From Methylobacterium sp. J-090 (GTDB taxonomy: Bacteria; Pseudomonadota; Alphaproteobacteria; Rhizobiales; Beijerinckiaceae): DNA of 64,000 bases. Numbering within the stretch: position 1 is the stretch's first letter; each line of letters opens with the position of its first letter. Made by a program: the position numbers and the translations under genes. The stretch spans positions 1 through 64,000 of the forward strand of contig NZ_JAKSXV010000026.1 in NCBI RefSeq assembly GCF_022829345.1, in the 5' to 3' direction. This document shows positions 61,398 to 64,000 of this stretch, piece by piece. Under the pieces are notes generated by a model. That model had not been told where the DNA came from. It ran no database searches and was given only the letters and a program-made list of their open reading frames with translations.

Positions 61398-63493
61398 GCC
61401 GTCACCTCGGACGGGAAGATTTTTGCGAGACCACGATTGGCCGGCGTGACCTCGAGCTGCCGCGGCACGCCCTCGGTTGCTCCGGCCGCCTCGCGCCAGC
61501 GACGGTCGTCGGCCGCGACCTCGGCGGCGGGAATCGTGCGGTGGGTGTCGCGCACGAAGCTGCGCGCGATCACGGCGGCCCAGAGGGCGACGAAGCCGAG
61601 GATCGTCATCCACCAGATGTGCCAGACGAGGCCGAAGGCGCAAGCCGTCGCGGTCAGCCCGACGATCGGGCCGACCCAACTGTTCTTCGGCATCGCGATG
61701 TCGCTGTAGGGGCCGGCGGGTGTATAGGCCTGCTCGCGCTCCTTCAGCCAATAGAAGGCATCCAGCCGATCGACCTGCGGGATCAGCGCGAAGTTGTATT
61801 CGGGCGGCGGCGCGGGAATCGACCATTCGAGGCTGCGCGCGTCCCACGGGTCGCCGATCGGCACGCGGTTCTGCTCGCGATCGCGCACGCTGACCCAGAG
61901 CTGCACGAACAGGCTGACGAGACCGCCGAACAGCAGCAGGGCGCCGACGATGGCGGTGAGGAGCCAGGGCCGGAAATCCGGCTCGAACAGAGCCTGGCTC
62001 CGCCGCGTCATGCCGGCGAGGCCGAGCACGTAGAGCGGCATGAAGGCGAGGTAGAAACCCGTGAGCCAGCAGGCGAAGGCGATCTTGCCCCAGCGCTCGG
62101 ACAGCCGGAAGCCGAAAGCCTTCGGAAACCAGTACATGTAACCCGCGATCATGCCGTAGAGCAGGCCGGGGATGAGCATGTTGTGGAAGTGGGCGACCAG
62201 GAACACAGTGTTGTGGACCATGTAGTCGATCGGCGGGATCGCGAGCAGGATGCCGGTGAGGCCGCCGAGCACGAAGGTCATGATGAAGGCGAGCGAGAAG
62301 AGCATCGGCGCCGTGAACCGGACCTCGCCGCGAAACATCGTCCAGATCCAGTCGTAGATCTTGACGCCCGTCGGCACCGCGATCGTCATCGTGGCGATGC
62401 CGAAGGCGGCGTTGACGTCGGCGCTCTGGCCCATCGTGAAGAAGTGGTGCAGCCAGACGGTGAAGGAGAGGACGCCGATCACCATCGTCGCCACGACGAG
62501 CGAGGTGTAGCCGTAGAGCTCCTTCGACGAGAAGGCCGAGATCACCTCCGAATACACGCCGAAGGCAGGCAGGATCAGGATGTAGACCTCCGGGTGGCCG
62601 AACAGCCAGAAGAGGTTTACGTAGTTCATCACGTTGCCGCCCAGCTCGTTCGTGAAGAAGTGAAAGCCGAGATAGCGGTCGAGGGCGAGCATCGCGGTGG
62701 CGAGGGTCAGCGGCGGCATCGCGAAGATCATCAGGATCGAGGTGCAGAGCGCGGTCCAGCTGAACAGCGGCATCCGCATGAGATGCAGGCCCGGACAGCG
62801 CTTCTTGTAGATCGTCGCCGCGAAGTTCAGGCCCGAGAGCGTCGTGCCGAGCGAGGACAGCGTGATCGCCCAGATCCAGTAATCCGGGCCGACGCCGGGC
62901 TGGAAGGCGGTCTCGGTGAAGGGCGGATAGCCCGACCAGCCCCCGGTGGAGAACTCGCCGATGGCCAGCGAGACCATGACGAGGCCGGCCCCGCCGGCGG
63001 TGAGCATCAGGCTGATCGAGTTGAGCAGCGGGAAAGCGACGTCGCGGGCGCCGATCTGCAGCGGCACCACGTAGTTGAACAGCCCGGTCAGGAACGGCAT
63101 CGCCATGAAAAAGATCATGATGGTGCCGTGGGTGCTGAAGAGCTGCGCGAAGTGCTCGGGCGCGACGATGCCCGGCGCGTTCACGGCGAGTGATTGCTGC
63201 GCCCGCATCAGCACCGCCTCAACCAGCGCGCGCGACAGCATCACGCCGGCCAGCACGATGTACATGATGCCAATCTTCTTATGGTCGAGGCTCGTCAGCC
63301 AGTCGCGGAAGAGCGGGCGCCACCAGCGCATCCAGGTCATCAGGCTGAGGAGGGCGACGGCTCCGACCACGACGAGGGCGCCGGCAAAGGCGCCGATGAA
63401 TTCGCTGACGGTTGGGTTGTTCCAGGCCCGCACGAACGGAAACGCCTTGGCATCGATCCGCCCGAACAGGGCGTACCAGGTCTCGGCGCTCAT
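61394..63493 (-). CDS. cyoB: Cytochrome o ubiquinol oxidase subunit I
   Basis: 699 residues, catalytic subunit. It binds low-spin haem, the high-spin haem and CuB, reduces O2 to water and pumps protons. Seen: TSLDHKKIGIMYI, low-spin haem His in STHGTIMIFFM, the CuB/crosslink motif FGHPEVYILILPAFGVYSE, CuB histidines in WLHHFFTMG, and haem histidines in VAHFHNMLIPG. Full family length. Overlaps cyoC and cyoA by ATGA on either side. Confidence 0.97.
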   Translation of the reverse strand: MSAETWYALFGRIDAKAFPFVRAWNNPTVSEFIGAFAGALVVVGAVALLSLMTWMRWWRPLFRDWLTSLDHKKIGIMYIVLAGVMLSRALVEAVLMRAQQSLAVNAPGIVAPEHFAQLFSTHGTIMIFFMAMPFLTGLFNYVVPLQIGARDVAFPLLNSISLMLTAGGAGLVMVSLAIGEFSTGGWSGYPPFTETAFQPGVGPDYWIWAITLSSLGTTLSGLNFAATIYKKRCPGLHLMRMPLFSWTALCTSILMIFAMPPLTLATAMLALDRYLGFHFFTNELGGNVMNYVNLFWLFGHPEVYILILPAFGVYSEVISAFSSKELYGYTSLVVATMVIGVLSFTVWLHHFFTMGQSADVNAAFGIATMTIAVPTGVKIYDWIWTMFRGEVRFTAPMLFSLAFIMTFVLGGLTGILLAIPPIDYMVHNTVFLVAHFHNMLIPGLLYGMIAGYMYWFPKAFGFRLSERWGKIAFACWLTGFYLAFMPLYVLGLAGMTRRSQALFEPDFRPWLLTAIVGALLLFGGLVSLFVQLWVSVRDREQNRVPIGDPWDARSLEWSIPAPPPEYNFALIPQVDRLDAFYWLKEREQAYTPAGPYSDIAMPKNSWVGPIVGLTATACAFGLVWHIWWMTILGFVALWAAVIARSFVRDTHRTIPAAEVAADDRRWREAAGATEGVPRQLEVTPANRGLAKIFPSEVTA

Positions 63494-64000
63494 CGATGGC
63501 CCTGTGAGTGACCGGCATGCGGGCCGGTCGTGTCAAGAGAGAGAACGGTCTGGAACAGGCCCGGTGCGACTGCACCGAACCGGAGCGGCTCGGTCTGCGT
63601 CGCGCGGGCTGACAGGGCCTTGAAGGCGTCCCTGTCGAGAATCCCGCCGCTCGCGCGCACCTCCGCCAGCCAGGTCGCGTAGCCCTCGGTGGATTGCGCC
63701 AGAACCGCAAACTTCTGGTTCTGGAAGCCGATGCCGTTGAACTGCGTGTTCTCGCCGAGGAAGCGACCGGGTTCGCTCGCGGCGAGGTTGAGCTGCGTGG
63801 TCATGCCGGCCATCGCGTAGATCTGGCCACCGAGCCGGGGCACGAAGAACGACTGCATGACCGTGCCGCTGGTGAGACTCAGATGCACCGGGCGATCGGC
63901 GGGAAACACGAGCTCGTCGACGCTGGCGACGCCCTCGTCCGGATAGATGAACAGCCACTTCCAATCGAGCGCCACCGCTTGCACCTCGACCGGGGCCTGC
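63490..64000 (-). CDS. cyoA: Cytochrome o ubiquinol oxidase subunit II, C-terminal part
   Basis: The coding frame continues to the window edge, so the N-terminus (signal, two membrane helices) is missing. About 169 residues are present: VQAVALDWKWLFIYPDEGVASVDEL, FFVPRLGGQIYAMAGMTTQLNLAA, GIGFQNQKFAVLAQS. The CuA-site cysteines and histidines of cytochrome c oxidases are absent at GIGFQNQKF, as expected for a quinol oxidase. The C-terminus ends in a His/Gly-rich HAGHSQGHR. Its stop overlaps the cyoB start. Confidence 0.95.
   Translation of the reverse strand, partial: QAPVEVQAVALDWKWLFIYPDEGVASVDELVFPADRPVHLSLTSGTVMQSFFVPRLGGQIYAMAGMTTQLNLAASEPGRFLGENTQFNGIGFQNQKFAVLAQSTEGYATWLAEVRASGGILDRDAFKALSARATQTEPLRFGAVAPGLFQTVLSLDTTGPHAGHSQGHR

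Overview
The window looks like chromosomal DNA of a Methylobacterium/Methylorubrum-type alphaproteobacterium (Rhizobiales). This is an inference from very high GC, Ros/MucR, DUF3775, BTLCP and DUF4112 families, a cyo quinol oxidase, and abundant palindromic intergenic repeats; no rRNA or intact tRNA is present to confirm it.

Layout. 0-5.3 kb: an MdtA/MdtB-type RND efflux pair on the minus strand; the permease gene has copies of one palindromic repeat on both sides, including a 183-bp-period tandem array. 5.5-5.9 kb: a candidate small RNA with its own promoter and terminator, next to a 46-residue secreted peptide. 6-16 kb: class I aminotransferase, DUF4112 protein, solitary YejE-like ABC permease, GGDEF-EAL enzyme, MscS channel, Gdx/SugE guanidinium exporter, BTLCP cysteine protease. 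16-19.4 kb: DUF3775, NudC and HIT proteins, a 108-residue orphan protein divergent from a PAS-only protein. 19.5-22.5 kb: a minus-strand set of two paralogous exported proteins, a cytochrome b561-like protein and a sulfite-oxidase-fold Tat lipoprotein. 22.6-40.3 kb: mixed accessory genes (Usp, acyltransferase 3, DUF4142 protein, TonB receptor, Cys-less MucR, acid phosphatase, hydroxyacid dehydrogenase, truncated asparaginase, carotenoid oxygenase, SOUL protein, hybrid histidine kinase, LysR/MFS pair).

40.3-51.2 kb is a dense block of ten glycosyltransferases, including a sialyltransferase-like GT29 and a sucrose-phosphate-synthase/phosphatase fusion. Within the block I see no flippase, polymerase, ABC exporter or chain-length regulator. 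It is the best candidate here for an undescribed pathway.

51.4-60.2 kb: SDR enzymes, a large exported alpha/beta hydrolase, and between them (54.75-57.2 kb) a decayed mobile region. That region holds a tRNA-Thr(GGU) remnant, an intact tyrosine recombinase, an AlpA-like gene with an amber codon, a ParA remnant and a frameshifted conserved gene. 60.3-64 kb: cytochrome bo3-type quinol oxidase cyoABCD, minus strand, with cyoA running off the right edge.

Many neighbouring genes overlap by ATGA or GTGA (cyoA/B/C/D, the cytochrome/oxidoreductase pair, several glycosyltransferases), which supports operon structure. Functions rest on motif recognition only; no database search was made.
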